Both the position numbers and the translations under genes were made by a program. Below the pieces are notes generated by a model. It saw only the letters and a program-made list of their open reading frames with translations, was not told the DNA's origin and did no database searches. A stretch of DNA of 64,000 nucleotides from Sphingobacterium corticibacter (GTDB taxonomy: Bacteria > Bacteroidota > Bacteroidia > Sphingobacteriales > Sphingobacteriaceae), in contig NZ_QDKG01000001.1 in the NCBI RefSeq assembly GCF_003076635.1, positions 558,001-622,000 on the forward strand, given 5' to 3'. This document shows positions 27,301 through 35,609 of this stretch, piece by piece. Position 1 is the first letter of the stretch; each line of letters begins with the position of its first letter.

Positions 27301-27856
27301 ATTGCCTACCGAATACCGCGATCGTACCGTTATTGGAGATCCTAATCCAGACTTTTTCGGTGGTATTACCAACAATTTCTACTACAAAAATTTCGATCTG
27401 AGCATTATGGGGCAGTTTTCGTATGGTAATGATATTTTCAACTATAACCTATTTACGGCTTTGTCTGGCTTTAATAATAGCAGCAATGGTCTGGTAGATT
27501 GGGTAGACAGATGGCGCCAACCGGGCGATATTACGGATGTACCGCGTGTGTCTCCTGGAGATCTCAATAATGCGACGATTTCTGATCGCTTTGTAGAAGA
27601 TGGATCTTTCTTCCGCTTGCGCAATATCACCTTAGGCTATACTTTTTCAGACGCCGTGAACGCAAAGTTACGCACCAAAGGATTTCGTTGGTACTTCACC
27701 GTCCAGAATGCCTTCGTATTCACCAAATACCGCGGCTATGATCCAGAAGTAGCTTCAAGCCATGGCGGTGCCAATACCGGTTTGATTTATGGCTATGATT
27801 ACGGTAGCTATCCACAGCCGCGTATTTTCACGACAGGCGTTAATATCACTTTTTAA
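24377..27856 (+). CDS. SusC/RagA-family TonB-dependent transporter with duplicated N-terminal beta-sandwich
   Basis: 1159 residues. A signal peptide (about 1-30) is followed by a first carboxypeptidase-regulatory-like domain (about 44-115), an Ala/Gln/Thr-rich linker (about 117-167), a second such domain (about 168-238), a TonB-box-like segment (VKVVAVGYGT, 247-256), plug (GSRAANGVVLITTKKG) and the long SusC barrel ending in FTTGVNITF. There is no STN domain and no adjacent sigma/FecR pair, so it is controlled differently from the first SusC. It is followed 23 bp later by its SusD partner. The doubled domain and low-complexity linker are unusual. Confidence 0.95.
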   Translation: MNRSMAKHSYYTILLTCLFVWAVNALQANTFSASRVSSLADSIQVQGKITDSVGNAVVGAVITEKGTSNTVTSNEAGEYKIDANPNGALMVLKSPYAVKEVFVNNQRQLDIALTVTAAEAESAAEAQADSAAAVQQDTTTAIANQTGQTDSTAVVTTTTATDTVIAGITRTGVVSGPSGPLGGVSVQIQGTSTTVSTDNEGRFQIAAGSEQVLEFTSLGFQPVRQPVGDRANIQVVMTPETNTIESVKVVAVGYGTMRRETLPTAVSSIGSDEIENEVLPSISQAIQGKAGGVQVTQKSGSPGGGLNIRVRGTTSINASSDPLYVVDGIPVNSTTNFTGGSNFDFGGGTQGINILSSINPSDVQSVEILKDAASSSIYGSRAANGVVLITTKKGTAGGSEFSFNMYEGFSQVPRERYYDMMNTEQYQDYMRDFYGQMQRQAQAINPDTMITIPGQILSNPNINTNWQDEIFRTAPTRNYEISSRGGGDRTQYYTSVGYMRQGGTLLYSDFNRLSGRLNLDHQHSDKLRFSTAVNITRAINKRVQEENSREGATKSGFVAPPNLPVFDESGRYVYDEVITSRENPVAMLQLPTNEAQTFRILANGQVDYNFIPSLTLMTRFGVDVSFIDETFFMPPTGLRAFTAQRGLGARRNTRDQLWINETTLTFDKQYDDHHINALAGFSLQESRLEFVHAQRSNFVDNDVNQIVGGGIITGANAFPEEWAIASGFGRVNYVFQDKYILNANVRWDGSSRFGADNRWAVFPAFAAAWRISQEDFLKDSKTLSDLKLRASWGKTGNQNIGNYASYTLYSAGNNYIGSPGFIPNILGDNQLKWETTTQTDIGVDFGLFNNRISVLADYYYKRTSDLLISVPVRHSLGFINRFTNFGEIENKGFEFELTSRNLVGEFRWTTSLNMTFNRNKVISLPDGVDEMLGGVGDLNIARPGLPLGSFSGWKMIGVNPQTGMIDYQGVDGNVVLPTEYRDRTVIGDPNPDFFGGITNNFYYKNFDLSIMGQFSYGNDIFNYNLFTALSGFNNSSNGLVDWVDRWRQPGDITDVPRVSPGDLNNATISDRFVEDGSFFRLRNITLGYTFSDAVNAKLRTKGFRWYFTVQNAFVFTKYRGYDPEVASSHGGANTGLIYGYDYGSYPQPRIFTTGVNITF

Positions 27857-27879
27857 ATCACCCATCAGCTTTAAACACT

Positions 27880-29307
27880 ATGAAAATTAGAAATATCATC
27901 CCTTTATTCATTGCCGTGGTCGTGACGACTTTTGCGACCTCATGTAATGATTTCCTTGATCGAATGCCCGAAGCACAACGTTCTCCGGAAAGTATTTTTA
28001 CCTCGGAGGAGAGTGCCAATGCTGCGGTTAATGGTATGTATCGCTCGATGATGAATAGCTTTTCGTACGGACAGGCTATCTTAATGATTCCTGAGTTTTC
28101 GGCTAATCATTTAGGACATGTGAGTAGCTTTCCAGAATTTGAAAATTTTGCAACCCACGGTATTATAGATCCTGATGGCGGAGCGCAGCAACCCTTGCCG
28201 CCGTCCAATATTTGGCTGGCCAATATGTGGCAAGTAACCTATCAAACTATTAATGCGGCAAATGGTATCATTGCCATGGTGCCGCAAATGGATGCTTCTG
28301 TGATTAATGATGAACGAAAAAATCAATTTGAAGGCGAAGCCAGATTTATTCGTGCCATGCATTATTTCTTCCTTGCTCGAGCCTTTGGTAATGTTCCTTT
28401 AGAGCTTACGCCATCTGGTGAGCAAAATGATGAATTTGCACCGCAGGCAAACACCGAAGAACTTTATGTGCAGATCATCGATGATCTAACCCGAGCGGTG
28501 GAGATATTGCCGCTATCAGCAGGTTCAGGGCTAGCAGAAAAAGGCAGAGCAAACCGTTGGGCTGCCAAAGCCTTACTGGCCAAAGTACATCTTTATCACG
28601 CTACTCAATTTACCAATGATTTCACGGAAGCAGTACGGCTTTCTGAAGATGTGATCCAGAATGGGTCATACAGTTTGGTAAGTAATTACATCAATATTTG
28701 GCAGGCCGAAAATACGACTGAATCTATTTTTGAGCTGCAATTTGATGAACAAGCGACCAACCCTTGGGCTAATGAGATTGGTGATAATGATGGTAACCGG
28801 ACTTTTGCACGAGACAATTTTGTGGCAAATTTGTACGATTCCTTAGATACTAGAAAAGCAGCAACCGTGCGCTTGGGTACGCGTGCAGGTCTTACGGATC
28901 GTTGGTACATTGCCAAATATCCTAATCTCGTACCAGCCACTCAAAACTTTCCGCTTATTCGTTTGGCGGAGGTATATCTTATCCATGCCGAAGCCAAAGC
29001 ACGTGTAGATAACTCGGTGAGTGATGCATCGTATCAATCTTTAGCAGCTGTGCAAACGAGAGCAGGAGTGCTTGAGCCCATAAGCGCATACACCAGTTTG
29101 GAGGCTTATATCGTAGCTATACAAGAAGAAAAAGAGAAGGAATTGATGTTTGAGGGCGAAACTTGGTTCGACTACTGCCGTACTGGCTTGGCGCTCACCA
29201 AATATAGTACGCTGACTGATGAGCAGTATTTTATCTATCCTATACCTGCAGCTCAGTTTCAAGTAGATCCTACTTTGGTACAAAACCCTGGCTACAGCCA
29301 AAACTAA
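27880..29307 (+). CDS. SusD/RagB-family nutrient-binding outer-membrane lipoprotein
   Basis: 475 residues. The signal peptide has lipobox ATSC followed by NDFLDRMPEAQRSP, the standard mature N-terminus of SusD proteins. The helical SusD fold is visible (FEGEARFIRAMHYFFLARAF; late RLAEVYLIHAEAKAR) and it ends with the usual YPIPAAQF and QNPGY. It pairs with the SusC gene 23 bp upstream and ends in a strong terminator, so the unit is just susC-susD. The ligand is unknown. Confidence 0.95.
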   Translation: MKIRNIIPLFIAVVVTTFATSCNDFLDRMPEAQRSPESIFTSEESANAAVNGMYRSMMNSFSYGQAILMIPEFSANHLGHVSSFPEFENFATHGIIDPDGGAQQPLPPSNIWLANMWQVTYQTINAANGIIAMVPQMDASVINDERKNQFEGEARFIRAMHYFFLARAFGNVPLELTPSGEQNDEFAPQANTEELYVQIIDDLTRAVEILPLSAGSGLAEKGRANRWAAKALLAKVHLYHATQFTNDFTEAVRLSEDVIQNGSYSLVSNYINIWQAENTTESIFELQFDEQATNPWANEIGDNDGNRTFARDNFVANLYDSLDTRKAATVRLGTRAGLTDRWYIAKYPNLVPATQNFPLIRLAEVYLIHAEAKARVDNSVSDASYQSLAAVQTRAGVLEPISAYTSLEAYIVAIQEEKEKELMFEGETWFDYCRTGLALTKYSTLTDEQYFIYPIPAAQFQVDPTLVQNPGYSQN

Positions 29308-29332
29308 CCTCTAAAAGAAATAAACTATTTAA

Positions 29333-29366
29333 AAGCCAGCGACATCCATGTCGCTGGCTTATTTTG
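29333..29366 (+). terminator. Rho-independent terminator of the second susCD unit
   Basis: A 12-bp perfect stem AAGCCAGCGACA/TGTCGCTGGCTT (29333-29344 with 29349-29360), tetraloop TCCA, then a short T-rich tail. It starts 25 bp after the susD stop. Confidence 0.88.
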
Positions 29367-29393
29367 TTATAATAAATGGAGGCTGCTTAGCAA

Positions 29394-29699
29394 CTAATAA
29401 GACTCATCTCTCGTATTCGAATCATTAAATGCTGCCGTGAAATCCTCCTTCTGCTGCTCCGTTAGGTCTTCGCTGAAAGCCAAAGACATTTCGTAATCAC
29501 TCAAACTATCTGATGCTGGCAGTGATTTCCCTATCTGTTGTAAATGTTTTTCTACAGCTTGACTAATGGCTTTTTCTGATGACTGCTGTCCTTCGAGTGT
29601 GGAGGTGTCGGATCCGCTTCCGCCTTCAATATGCCAAGAGAGCTCCTTAAAGTCGGACAGGTAAAAAGATGCGACGTCTATTTTGATCTGTTTTTTCAT
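29394..29699 (-). CDS. Small acidic protein of unknown function
   Basis: 101 residues from the Met giving MKKQIKIDVASFYLSD. Upstream in-frame codons add a non-conserved-looking extension and are not used. It has no signal peptide or membrane helix. The start looks like a beta strand pair; the rest is Ser/Asp/Glu-rich (SDSLSDYEMSLAF, ending in NDSNTRDESY). It is flanked by convergent susD and divergent histidine kinase genes. Not recognised; no function assigned. Confidence 0.55.
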   Translation of the reverse strand: MKKQIKIDVASFYLSDFKELSWHIEGGSGSDTSTLEGQQSSEKAISQAVEKHLQQIGKSLPASDSLSDYEMSLAFSEDLTEQQKEDFTAAFNDSNTRDESY

Positions 29700-29868
29700 G
29701 GTGTCAATGTTTACAATATACAACGACCTTACCGCCAATATGTTTTTCATACATACATAGTCGGAAGAGTTATTCGCGAAGAATGTTAACTCAACATCAG
29801 TTTTATAAGAAGCCTGATGTATCATACACAATATCTCATAAGATTATCTATTTTTGCGGCGTTAAATT

Positions 29869-31152
29869 ATGAATAAGACGATATTTTCTCGCCTTTGGCG
29901 GATACAGTCTCATCTGGGGGTCAATCCTCAAATGACCTATATGGAAATTAAGCGGGTGCACATGGTCAATTTGATTGCCATTATATGTATACCTGCGATG
30001 TTTTTATTTTCTATAGTCAATCTATTTGAAGGCCGTAATTTTTTGTCACTTATTAATTTCTCAAACGGTATTTGCTGTCTTTCCATCTTGTTTCTACAAT
30101 ACTATAAGAAACACGAATTTGCTAAGGTCATTCTTTTGGGGGTGAATTTTCTCTTTTTTTATTTTGGTGCCTTATTTTACGGCAATGGTGGTGAGAATTT
30201 TCTACTTTGCATCATGATCGTTTGCATGTTGCTCTACGATAATCGAATCATCCAATGGTCAATGGGGTTGCTAGTTATTACAGGTATTGTATCCATTAAG
30301 CTCTTTCCCGCCGAGATATTAATTGCACATCACGTGCCGCAGAGCAGAGTGCTCATTAATACGATAGGGTCACTTTTCTTTATCGTAGTGGCGGTTCATT
30401 TTTTCAAGAATATCATTTATAACAATATGATGCAGATTGAAGAGCAGCGACAGAAATTGCAACTCCTCAACCAAGATAAGGAACGTATATTTTCTATTGT
30501 GGCACATGATGTACGTAGTCCGCTTTCCACACTGGAGGGAATGGTTTATATGTTGCATCAACAAGTAATTCTGGGCGCTGTATCCGAAGAGTATATTGTA
30601 CAATTGCAACGACAGATTGCCAAGCAGAAGGAAGTGCTAGACGATATTTTGAGCTGGAGTAGTCGTAGTATGCGCGGCCAAGTGAAGGTGAACGCTACGA
30701 CACAAGTTGCTGATATCGTTGATAATTTGATGGTTGTTTTTCAAACATCTTGTGATATTAAGCAAATAAAACTAACGGTAGATGTCGACCGATATTTTCC
30801 GCTGTATGTAGATCCAGATCATTTGACTATTATTCTAAGGAATGTAGTCAGTAATGCAGTGAAATTTAGTCATACCAATGGTGTTATCAAGATTTCTGTA
30901 TCCAGAGATGTGGGTTACGGATTTATACATGTGCAAGATAACGGAATCGGTATGGAGAAAGATCAGGCGGCGTATCTCTTCCATACGATTCAGCAGCGCT
31001 CTGTTGGTACTGGCAATGAACCGGGAGCTGGTCTAGGTTTATTACTGTGTAGTGAGTTGATTAAACATAATGACGGTATTGTGCAAGTGGATAGCGTTCC
31101 TGGACGCGGAAGCAGGTTTACGGTCGGTTTTCCAATGCCACTAGATAACTAA
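29869..31152 (+). CDS. Membrane sensor histidine kinase (orphan)
   Basis: 427 residues. An N-terminal membrane domain of about six helices (about 35-180) without a large periplasmic loop is followed by a short coiled coil (IEEQRQKLQLLNQDKERIF), a HisKA domain with phospho-acceptor His213 in AHDVRSPLS, and a HATPase domain with N-box NVVSNAVKFSH, G1 DNGIGM and G2 GAGLGL. It senses a membrane or intracellular cue and autophosphorylates. No response regulator is adjacent. A -7 element TATTTTTG (29849-29856) lies just upstream of the ATG. Confidence 0.92.
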   Translation: MNKTIFSRLWRIQSHLGVNPQMTYMEIKRVHMVNLIAIICIPAMFLFSIVNLFEGRNFLSLINFSNGICCLSILFLQYYKKHEFAKVILLGVNFLFFYFGALFYGNGGENFLLCIMIVCMLLYDNRIIQWSMGLLVITGIVSIKLFPAEILIAHHVPQSRVLINTIGSLFFIVVAVHFFKNIIYNNMMQIEEQRQKLQLLNQDKERIFSIVAHDVRSPLSTLEGMVYMLHQQVILGAVSEEYIVQLQRQIAKQKEVLDDILSWSSRSMRGQVKVNATTQVADIVDNLMVVFQTSCDIKQIKLTVDVDRYFPLYVDPDHLTIILRNVVSNAVKFSHTNGVIKISVSRDVGYGFIHVQDNGIGMEKDQAAYLFHTIQQRSVGTGNEPGAGLGLLLCSELIKHNDGIVQVDSVPGRGSRFTVGFPMPLDN

Positions 31153-31198
31153 GGCGATGTATTGCCTCAATTAATCCTCAATCCTTAAAAAAATTAAA

Positions 31199-32434
31199 TC
31201 AAAAATAGGTCGAAATACCGAAACTAAAACCACCGAGCAGCACAGGAGGATTTGCCAGAAAATCCCGATTACGTTGATGGCGATAGTTCAGCCTTAATAT
31301 GGTAAGTGAATTCGGTCTAAAACTTAAACCTCCGACCACACTCCATAAATCTTCGCCAATTTTGTCGCCGGTTTCCTGCACTCTTCCGACATTCCAGTCG
31401 ACATATTCTAATCGGCAAGCAAGGTTAATCGAAGCATTGTCCCAGCCAAATATGCTGCGTCGCCAGATCGGCTGTACAATATCCACAAATCCACCGTACT
31501 GCCTGTTTCCATACTTCTGGATATAGTTTTCGGGTACTTGTATATTTATCCAAGCCCACTCTCCGGTAATAAATGTATTGAGGCGTGGAATTGTGGTGTT
31601 GAAATCTACCGCGAAAACATTTAATTTTCTTTTGTCATCGATCTGCTCGCCTTCATCCATGTAGCGATTGTATACACCGCCCATATAAGACAGGCCAAGT
31701 TCGCCAATTTTATTGTTGCGTACGGCGAATTTTCCAGAGTACAGTGGATGGCCGGTCAGGCTTTCCTCAAAGCGATCAGCATTAGATTTGGTCGCTGGAA
31801 GGTAGGTCTTTCCCTGTTCATTATCAATGATGGTATTATCAAAACCTCCCGAAATATACGCTTCGTAACCGAACATCCAATCATTGCTATATCGCTTGCC
31901 ATATAAGCCAAAGCCTGCATTGCTCCATGTGGCGGGCAACATTTGGGTAGCTGAGATTGGACGATCTGTAAACTCCCATTTCGGTCCGTCATGATTTTGG
32001 TTAAATGATCCGATAGGATTCAAAATAATGCCACCACGTAAGTTGAGTAGAGGATCAAATTCCATATCTAACGCCGCAAACTCAATACTGATCTCTCGGG
32101 TACCATCTTCAAACTCCAGTTCACTCATAAATTTGATACGTTTGCTGATGGTGGATGCCATGAAAATAGTAAATCTTCGAAATTGGAACTGATGTCCTTC
32201 ACTGACACCGTCTACACCGATATGCTGCCAGTTGGCCTCCATATAGCCGCCGATAGATACTGGCAATCTTCCAGCAAATAACATCGGCCTGTTGTATACA
32301 GCATCCATGTTCATGGTGTTTTTGAGTGAATCTTTGTTTTCTACTCTTTTGAACAAAGAAGAATCTATTTGAGCCTGTAATAACGATGGTGCATACAGCC
32401 CAAGAAGGAGTATTAGAAAAGATATTCTAGACAT
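31199..32434 (-). CDS. Outer-membrane porin (phosphate-selective porin O/P-like)
   Basis: 411 residues: signal peptide (cleaved after LLQAQ), then a beta-barrel with alternating polar/aromatic strands ending in the C-terminal FGISTYF, as for outer-membrane proteins. Features such as QFQFRRFTIFM, the region around SELEFEDGTREISIEFAALD and FNPIGSFNQNHDGP-like elements match the OprO/OprP-type porins of Bacteroidota. It is the last gene of the leftward operon, overlapping the Rieske gene by 8 bp. It may form the diffusion channel for the substrate or metal handled by the two redox proteins upstream; the solute is not known. Confidence 0.8.
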   Translation of the reverse strand: MSRISFLILLLGLYAPSLLQAQIDSSLFKRVENKDSLKNTMNMDAVYNRPMLFAGRLPVSIGGYMEANWQHIGVDGVSEGHQFQFRRFTIFMASTISKRIKFMSELEFEDGTREISIEFAALDMEFDPLLNLRGGIILNPIGSFNQNHDGPKWEFTDRPISATQMLPATWSNAGFGLYGKRYSNDWMFGYEAYISGGFDNTIIDNEQGKTYLPATKSNADRFEESLTGHPLYSGKFAVRNNKIGELGLSYMGGVYNRYMDEGEQIDDKRKLNVFAVDFNTTIPRLNTFITGEWAWINIQVPENYIQKYGNRQYGGFVDIVQPIWRRSIFGWDNASINLACRLEYVDWNVGRVQETGDKIGEDLWSVVGGLSFRPNSLTILRLNYRHQRNRDFLANPPVLLGGFSFGISTYF

Positions 32435-32873
32435 ATTTCAGCGATATTTTAAGTAGGTTGTTATCAATAACGACCGGAAATGATCTTAAACTTTCGTTGG
32501 CAGGGCCATTGAGCACTTCACCTTTGAAGTTAAACTCGCTGTCGTGCGCCGGGCATTGGAGTCGATCTCCAAAAGCTTGAAGCTCGGCGCCTTGATGTGT
32601 GCATTGCATCAGTACAGCGTAATACTTATTGTCCGAAAATCGGTATACATAAATCGGATATCGTAGTTGATCGTGCGCTACCACAATGTATTTGCGATAA
32701 GTAGATTGTGCTGATTTTTCCGACAAAAAGTTTTCGGTCGTAATGACAAGATCGGAATCTACGATCTTGCCCGTCACTGTTTTTCTCGAAGCACAACCAT
32801 TTAAAAATGATAGTCCTATTGTTGCACCGGCACACGCAAAACCGCAGTGCTTAATAAATTGCTTTCGATGCAT
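32427..32873 (-). CDS. Rieske [2Fe-2S] lipoprotein
   Basis: 148 residues. The N-terminus (HRKQFIKHCGFACAGATIG, then LNGC) reads as a signal peptide with lipobox Cys27, so the protein is a periplasmic-side lipoprotein. The Rieske cluster motifs are Cys91-Thr-His93 and Cys107-Pro-Ala-His110 (C-x-H and C-x-x-H), with 13 residues between. It is a stand-alone Rieske protein, not fused to an oxygenase or cytochrome bc1. It lies 1 bp after the di-haem cytochrome gene and overlaps the porin gene by 8 bp, so the three are translated together and probably exchange electrons. Confidence 0.9.
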   Translation of the reverse strand: MHRKQFIKHCGFACAGATIGLSFLNGCASRKTVTGKIVDSDLVITTENFLSEKSAQSTYRKYIVVAHDQLRYPIYVYRFSDNKYYAVLMQCTHQGAELQAFGDRLQCPAHDSEFNFKGEVLNGPANESLRSFPVVIDNNLLKISLKYV

Positions 32874-32874
32874 G

Positions 32875-34080
32875 CTACAATGATTTTAAGAATTTGATCA
32901 ATGATTCCTTTTCACCGGGTGAAAGACTCCGATAGTTTTGGCGAACCCGAGAGGCTTCGCCACCGTGCAGTTCTATCGCTTGTTCGATACTGTTGGCTCT
33001 GCCATCGTGCATCAAGAAATAGCGCCCGCCTTGAGAATCTGGCGCAAGTCCCAATCCCCAAAGTGGAGGAGTTCGCCATTCTGCCGTTGTTGCTGATCCT
33101 TCGGTATAGCCATCGTCGAGTTCTGGTCCCATATCGTGTAGTAGCAAGTCGGTATAAGGATAGAATTCTTGAAAAGCCAATGCTTTAATCGGTGCATTTC
33201 CAGTCTTTAGCTGCGGTGTGTGACAGCTTGAACAGGATATCTGCGTAAACAAGGCTTTGCCTCGCACGACTTCTGGATCATTTTGATTGCGTGGAATAGG
33301 AGCTTTCAAGGTTTGCAGATAAAAGCTGACATTATTCACTTTCTGGGTAGCAATTTCTGGATCAATTGGCATACCTGAAAAAAGGTCAATGGGATTATAA
33401 AAGGTAGAAATTCCCATGTCTTCAGAGAATGCACTTACGGTCTGTTGAAGCAAATCATATACACTAGCCTTTTTTCCAAATCGGCCGATGTATTTTCCAT
33501 CTTTGGAACCGCTTTCGCTGCGCGGTCTAATGAAAGCGGGAATGTTTACCCAATTCACGCGACCGGAGATGCCATCGCCATCTCGATCTTCAGGATCAGC
33601 CATGGAGAGCAACACGGCATCTGGTACAAATTCTAGCAATCCCATTCCTGTCACAGCAGGCGGAGTGAGGCGCGTATACGTCGCTCCAGCAGGTAAAACT
33701 TCTGGATCATATCCTGGGATTGCCCTGTTTTGTAGTTGCGGTCCTCCTAAATGCAAAAACTGATTGCCAGTGGCATCGATCTGGCCGAATCGAGTAACTG
33801 TACTAAAAGGATTTCCCTTGCCATCTCCAGCATGGCAACTCACGCAACTGTTCGCTACGAACAAAGGTCCAAGACCTTTCTCGATGGTGAATACTTCCTC
33901 AAAAGTCTGATCTCCATCCAGAAAACGCTGCATTTCTGCAAAATTAAGTCCATCCATTGGGCCATCTAACAGACTGTCTTCTGGCGGTAATTTAGGTTCG
34001 AACCTTTCACAAGACTGAACCCCGATAATTAGAGCTACAATAACTCCAATAACGATGTGTGATTTTTTCATCATTCTCAT
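32875..34080 (-). CDS. Di-haem c-type cytochrome oxidoreductase (DHOR/DUF1111, MauG-related)
   Basis: 401 residues with two haem c sites: CVSCH (79-83) and CSSCH (283-287). The N-terminal hydrophobic segment ends in a lipobox-like VQSC (Cys24), giving a membrane-anchored periplasmic or surface protein. The family body is visible (EEVFTIEKGLGPLFVANSC, MGLLEFVPDAVLLSM, AEWRTPPLWGLG and the C-terminal LIKFLKSL). Relatives are di-haem peroxidase-like enzymes, often near iron-uptake or imelysin genes. It is the first gene of the operon with the Rieske protein and porin, and is divergent from a DtxR-type regulator. Confidence 0.9.
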   Translation of the reverse strand: MRMMKKSHIVIGVIVALIIGVQSCERFEPKLPPEDSLLDGPMDGLNFAEMQRFLDGDQTFEEVFTIEKGLGPLFVANSCVSCHAGDGKGNPFSTVTRFGQIDATGNQFLHLGGPQLQNRAIPGYDPEVLPAGATYTRLTPPAVTGMGLLEFVPDAVLLSMADPEDRDGDGISGRVNWVNIPAFIRPRSESGSKDGKYIGRFGKKASVYDLLQQTVSAFSEDMGISTFYNPIDLFSGMPIDPEIATQKVNNVSFYLQTLKAPIPRNQNDPEVVRGKALFTQISCSSCHTPQLKTGNAPIKALAFQEFYPYTDLLLHDMGPELDDGYTEGSATTAEWRTPPLWGLGLAPDSQGGRYFLMHDGRANSIEQAIELHGGEASRVRQNYRSLSPGEKESLIKFLKSL

Positions 34081-34190
34081 TATAAATCTTAAAAAAAGGG
34101 CGTTTTTCTTCTCGGTCTCCTAGCGCATGGAGGTGGTTGCTAGGACAATTCAACATTCTAAAAACTACTGCGAAATAGCAAATAGAATTA

Positions 34191-34262
34191 TTAGATGTGT
34201 AAATATAAAAAGTTATATTTATCTAACAATTATTTTTTTGTAAATATGTTAGATGATGCTAA
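34191..34262. promoter_or_regulatory. Candidate metalloregulator operators between the di-haem operon and dtxR-like gene
   Basis: Near-perfect inverted repeat: TTAGATGTGTAAATATAA (34191-34208) against TTATATTTATCTAA (34213-34226), which differ by a 3-4 base insertion. A second shorter dyad, TTAG-ATGATG-CTAA, lies at 34249-34262, about 20 bp upstream of the regulator start. The first covers the expected -33 region of the leftward promoter (a -7-like TCTATTTG, minus strand, is at 34179-34186). TTAG...CTAA cores resemble known DtxR/IdeR boxes. Binding is an inference. Confidence 0.5.
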
Positions 34263-34281
34263 TATTATGTACATTCGACCT

Positions 34282-34950
34282 ATGATGTCTGGAACAGAAG
34301 AAAACTACCTGAAAGCTTTGTTTCACCTCTCCCATAGTAAGGGAGAAGTAAATATTTCTGATCTTAGTAAGCATTTACAAGTTAAATTGCCGACCGCAAA
34401 TAGTATGATGAAACGACTTTCTGAAAAAAAGTTGGTAATCCACGAAAACTATAAACCCATAAAGTTGTCTGAAAAGGGCAAAATAGAAGCTGCTCTAATT
34501 ATTCGTAAACATCGTTTAACAGAGATGTATTTGGTAGAAATAATGGGGTTGGGATGGGAAGAGGTGCATGAAATTGCCGAACAAATTGAGCATATTCAAT
34601 CGCCTGCTTTTTTCGATAAAATGGATGAATTATTAGGCTATCCAAATGTGGATCCGCACGGTTCACCCATACCCGATCAGCAGGGCCATGTCACGCTAGC
34701 GGATTACCAAAAACTCAGCGACCATAAAGCGGGAGATCAGGTGCAGTTTATGGCTGTCGGAGATTCTGCCACAGATCTACTCAACTATTTGAACACTAAA
34801 TCGTTGCCGCTAGGTACAATTCTATATATTGAATCTGTAGAAAATTTTGATGGGACGATGTCTGTATCTTATAATGACAAAAAGAATGAATTGCTAAGTA
34901 GCAAGGTCTGTGATAAACTTTTGGTGCAAGACAAAGTCGTCATTTCGTGA
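34282..34950 (+). CDS. DtxR/MntR-family metal-dependent transcriptional regulator
   Basis: 222 residues from ATG 34282 (or 34285), which gives the usual MSGTEENYLKALFHLS start. The frame is open further up to 34195, but that stretch contains the palindromic operator. Winged-helix HTH: VNISDLSKHLQVKLPTANS and KKLVIHENY. The metal-binding dimerisation domain follows: RKHRLTEMYLVEIMGL, then EVHEIAEQIEHIQS and DPHGSPIP. A C-terminal FeoA/SH3-like domain ends the protein. Fe2+ or Mn2+ acts as co-repressor in relatives. It is divergent from the di-haem/Rieske/porin operon, its most likely target along with itself. Confidence 0.93.
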   Translation: MMSGTEENYLKALFHLSHSKGEVNISDLSKHLQVKLPTANSMMKRLSEKKLVIHENYKPIKLSEKGKIEAALIIRKHRLTEMYLVEIMGLGWEEVHEIAEQIEHIQSPAFFDKMDELLGYPNVDPHGSPIPDQQGHVTLADYQKLSDHKAGDQVQFMAVGDSATDLLNYLNTKSLPLGTILYIESVENFDGTMSVSYNDKKNELLSSKVCDKLLVQDKVVIS

Positions 34951-35074
34951 AATATTCCCTTTTAAAAATTACTATATCTCGATCAGGTTCTTAGTGATGC
35001 GGGGAAGCCATGTATGCATTGTAAATAATGTTATGGCAAGAAATTTGTAAAACATAGTACAAAAAAGAACAGAT

Positions 35075-35554
35075 ATGAAATACATCTTTAGTTACTTATT
35101 AGGTATAGCCATCTTAACAGGATGCGGGCAATCCAAGACAGAATCTGCCGATGATCCAGCAGAGAACACAGAAACAACTGCAGCTTCAGAGAGCGAAGAC
35201 GGATCCGCGCCAATTGCTGAAACAGTTGGAGATTGGCCTGGCACGTACGAAGGAGTAGTGCCATGCGCAGATTGTCCGGGTATCAAAACGACGGTCGTGC
35301 TCAACAATAATGACACCTTTCGCATCACGCAAGATTACGAAGATCGCGATCAAAAAGTGGATGACAACGGACGGATCATGTGGCATGACGGAGGTAAGGT
35401 CGCGCACTTGAAAGGGACTAATGTCAATTTGAAATTTAAAATTGGTAATGACAATCTAAAGCAATTAGATGAAGACGAAAAGGAAATCACTTCTAATCTC
35501 GCTGAACACTATGTCTTGAAAAAGATCAAGGAAGCAGAATTGCCGGTAGAATAA
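35075..35554 (+). CDS. NlpE-like copper-homeostasis/adhesion-signalling lipoprotein
   Basis: 159 residues. The signal peptide ends in lipobox LTGC (Cys17), followed by an acidic Ser/Thr/Glu-rich linker (about 20-50). The NlpE N-terminal domain is then recognisable: WPGTYEGVVPCADCPGIKTT with the C-x-x-C pair and a beta-barrel (TVVLNNNDTFRIT, later GTNVNLKFKIG). In E. coli NlpE activates the Cpx envelope-stress response; in Bacteroidota the role is unproven and may be metal- or stress-related. It is a single gene with a bidirectional terminator shared with the convergent neighbour. Confidence 0.88.
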   Translation: MKYIFSYLLGIAILTGCGQSKTESADDPAENTETTAASESEDGSAPIAETVGDWPGTYEGVVPCADCPGIKTTVVLNNNDTFRITQDYEDRDQKVDDNGRIMWHDGGKVAHLKGTNVNLKFKIGNDNLKQLDEDEKEITSNLAEHYVLKKIKEAELPVE

Positions 35555-35571
35555 TACTTCTATACAGCAGC

Positions 35572-35601
35572 AAAAAGGGCGCATCACGATGCGCCTTTTT
35601 T
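35572..35601. terminator. Bidirectional terminator between nlpE-like and a small convergent gene
   Basis: The perfect stem GGCGCATC/GATGCGCC (35578-35585 with 35588-35595) is flanked by A5 on the left and T6 on the right, so it can stop transcription from both sides. Confidence 0.88.
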
Positions 35602-35609
35602 GCTGCCAT

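Noticed and set aside
34195..34281. Upstream extension of the DtxR-type gene
   Set aside because: The in-frame codons run through the palindromic operator, and the family starts at the MSGTEENYL methionines.
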